Shown one piece after another: positions 63,001-64,000 of a DNA stretch of 64,000 nucleotides (its first letter is position 1; every line of letters begins with the position of its first letter). Below the pieces are notes generated by a model. The model saw only the letters and a list, made by a program, of their open reading frames with translations. It was not told the DNA's origin and ran no database searches. Source of the DNA: Gemmatimonadota bacterium (GTDB taxonomy: Bacteria > Gemmatimonadota > Gemmatimonadetes > Longimicrobiales > Gaopeijiaceae); the NCBI GenBank assembly GCA_016209885.1, contig JACQVF010000042.1:1-64000 (forward strand), written 5' to 3'. The position numbers and the translations under genes are program-made.

Positions 63001-64000
63001 GGGAGAAGGGGAAAGACATCCAGCGCGAGCCGTTCACCGTGGTCGGCATCGGCGACATGAGCGGCGACGTGTTCGGCAACGGGATGCTGCTCAGCCGCCA
63101 GATCCAGCTCATTGCCGCATTCGACCACCGCCACGTCTTCGTGGATCCGAGCCCCGACCCGGAGCGCTCGTACCGGGAGCGCGAGCGCCTCTTCCGGCTC
63201 CCGCGCTCGAGCTGGGCCGACTACGACCGGGGTCTGCTCAGCGAGGGCGCCTTCATCGTGCCGCGTGGCGCGAAGGAGGTGAGGCTCAGCCCGGAGGCGC
63301 GGCAGGCGCTCGGGCTACCGGACGACGTGCAGGTGCTGGACGGCGAGTCGCTCGTCCGCGCGCTGCTGAAGGCGCCCGCGGAGCTGCTCTACAACGGCGG
63401 GATCGGAACGTACGTGAAGGCGTCCGACGAGACACCCGCCGACGTGGGCGATCCGCCGAACGACGCCGTGCGCGTGAGCGCGCCAGAGCTACGCGTGCAG
63501 GTGGTGGCGGAGGGGGGGAACCTGGGGTTGACGCAGGCGGCGCGCGTCGAGTACGCGCTCAAGGGGGGCCGGCTGAACACGGACGCCCTGGACAACTGCG
63601 GCGGCGTCGACATGTCGGACCACGAGGTGAACCTCAAGATTCTCCTCAATGCCGCGGTGGCGCAGGCCGACCTCAGCATGGAGGAGCGGAACTGCCTGCT
63701 GGAAGAGCTGACGGAGGAGGTGTCCGCGGACGTGCTCCGGGACAACGAGTCCCAGAGCCGGGCGGTATCGCTGGACGAGCTGCGCGCCCGCCAGCACATG
63801 GAGGGCTTTCGCGACCTCATCAGCTTGCTGGAGCGCGAGCGCGTCGTCGACCGCGCGGACGAGGGACTGCCGACGTGGGAGGAGCTCGAGCGCCGACGGA
63901 TCGCCGGCCAGACGTTCACGCGCCCGGAGTTGTGCGTGCTGCTCGCCTACAGCAAGCTGGATCTCAAGAAGCACCTGCTCGCGAGTGAGCTTCCAGACGA
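60039..64000 (+). CDS. gdhB: NAD-dependent glutamate dehydrogenase, large form (partial)
   Basis: The frame from ATG 60039 runs to the window edge (1,320 codons seen; the family is about 1,600). It is the large GDH2-type enzyme that deaminates glutamate to 2-oxoglutarate with NAD. The N-terminal ACT-like regulatory part holds VTVIRTNISDRPFIVDTIRE. The catalytic part includes HLRGARVARGGIRYSDRPDD, FRTEILGLVKTQMVKNAVIV, PGGSKGG, GIGDMSGDVFGNGMLLS and VVAEGGNLGLTQAARVEYAL. No stop occurs. GTG 60006 is an alternative start. 2-Oxoglutarate made here feeds the SucA enzyme encoded at 48746. Confidence 0.95.
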   Translation, partial: MSDTTEAAPRATRPESPVVAAVCRALENVVGADELPLVTRVAQIFLRKVPPELPHERGPEVIARMVLGGFRFLDRCRPDRVDAEVFNPELDNEGWTAPVTVIRTNISDRPFIVDTIREYLHSQDVPIEHLIYPTFHVGRDPQGRIVEIRPAAEGPQRESLVHCEVPRITDEAERARLRREIASALQDVVRATDDFGAMIDALNDTVAYLADLGRRLPERAAEIHEIQEFLRWLRDGGMVLLGFRAYNILDDAKLNRAIVVEPGSGLGILRNEATSSFAEPVPLNQLPPGLRELVEGGPLLIINKTNALSTVHRRARMDYVGVKKLDEQARVAGEFRFLGLFTSQAYGEDADRIPILREKLRQILKDAGAIPGTHDYKEINTIFNSMPKEELFLASAAEIGADIRAVLTLYHTGEVRVTLREDPLRRGVSVMVILPKDRFSGEVRRQIEEAFVRRFQGEVLNYHLALGGGDQARLHFYIAVPPQKIREVEPGALERIVQELIRTWVDRLREGLEALRPPDEARRLARRYGEALTPEYQAATDPRAAVRDILELEAMHADGRSVAISLANGEDVPGLAAGERVTKLNLYLRGERLILSDFMPILDNVGLRVVAVSPFEVLGRGVPDALIYVFAVQDAQGQPIELESRGRTLSEAILAVRAGDALNDPLNALVLQAGLRWREVDVLRAYAGYAFQLGAVPSRPSLPGALCAYPSAAKLLFRLFETKFDPSMGLSAEARERQAAEIRTEFARALDAVKSLADDRALRRLMLLIDATVRTNYYRNGGADPHRRSGGVPYISFKIATKGLEGFMRSKLVFEVWTHSARMEGIHLRGARVARGGIRYSDRPDDFRTEILGLVKTQMVKNAVIVPGGSKGGLITRRSFAQRDAMAEEVTEQYRTLVRGMLDLTDNLKDGQVIPPPATIVWDEPDPYIVVAADKGTAHLSDVANAVAAEYEFWLADAFASGGSHGYDHKKVGITARGVWESVRRHFREKGKDIQREPFTVVGIGDMSGDVFGNGMLLSRQIQLIAAFDHRHVFVDPSPDPERSYRERERLFRLPRSSWADYDRGLLSEGAFIVPRGAKEVRLSPEARQALGLPDDVQVLDGESLVRALLKAPAELLYNGGIGTYVKASDETPADVGDPPNDAVRVSAPELRVQVVAEGGNLGLTQAARVEYALKGGRLNTDALDNCGGVDMSDHEVNLKILLNAAVAQADLSMEERNCLLEELTEEVSADVLRDNESQSRAVSLDELRARQHMEGFRDLISLLERERVVDRADEGLPTWEELERRRIAGQTFTRPELCVLLAYSKLDLKKHLLASELPD

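Noticed and set aside
60084-63134. A 1016-codon minus-strand open frame
   Set aside because: It is antisense to the clearly conserved glutamate dehydrogenase, its translation is rich in His, Arg and Asp with no domain, and such long antisense frames are common in very GC-rich coding DNA.

Overview
The window is GC-rich Gram-negative DNA, apparently soil-type. I infer a Gemmatimonadota-like chromosome from several traits found together: SusC/SusD proteins in a very GC-rich background, a DUF5916 outer-membrane protein, large secreted Asp-box, M14, M28 and M49-like hydrolases, MCE/Mla transport genes and a large NAD-dependent glutamate dehydrogenase. No rRNA is present, so the assignment is inference. 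About forty protein genes are supported. I see no complete tRNA, CRISPR array, prophage or intact transposase.

Region 1 (1-11417) is a carboxylate uptake and catabolism cluster. On the minus strand are a MaoC-like acyl dehydratase, a Tat-exported gamma-glutamyltransferase and an alpha/beta hydrolase. Divergent to them runs tctC-tctB-tctA followed by an MmgE/PrpD-family dehydratase. Facing these is a methyltransferase downstream of a second, solitary TctC-like lipoprotein. Region 2 (11418-19423) holds a decayed nucleotidyltransferase pair, a secreted CapA-family protein, an internally deleted M14 peptidase remnant next to its full-length relative, and a DUF5916 protein. Region 3 (19422-33141) holds a MacA-like adaptor, ATPase and two-permease operon, a sortilin-like Asp-box protein, a DEDDh exonuclease, an M28 peptidase, a quinone oxidoreductase, a GNAT acetyltransferase and an M49-like lipoprotein.

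Region 4 (33380-39622) is a compact signalling operon: a double-FHA protein, an exported beta-propeller/TPR protein, and a membrane Ser/Thr kinase with PEGA domain. The kinase reading frame appears to start at AUU. Region 5 (39869-46171) has a SusC/SusD pair in visibly less GC-rich DNA, a 166-bp element built from inverted IS-like ends, an AT-rich spacer, and a nucleotide cyclase with FHA domain. Region 6 (46183-48574) is an MlaE-MlaF-MlaD operon whose ATPase has lost its Walker residues. Region 7 (48746-64000) holds SucA, an MFS transporter, a PgeF/YfiH protein, a small Cys-rich protein, three glycosyltransferases, an alpha/beta hydrolase, a zinc-ribbon membrane protein and a glutamate dehydrogenase that runs off the window.

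Two dispersed non-coding repeat families cross these regions. One is a short motif resembling CTTCAGCGACCTGC found at gene ends. The other is a palindromic element of about 180 bp seen at 54104-54286 and, diverged, near 23797-23944. The most unusual observations are the degenerate MlaF, the AUU-start kinase and its operon, the two decayed gene pairs, and the repeat elements.
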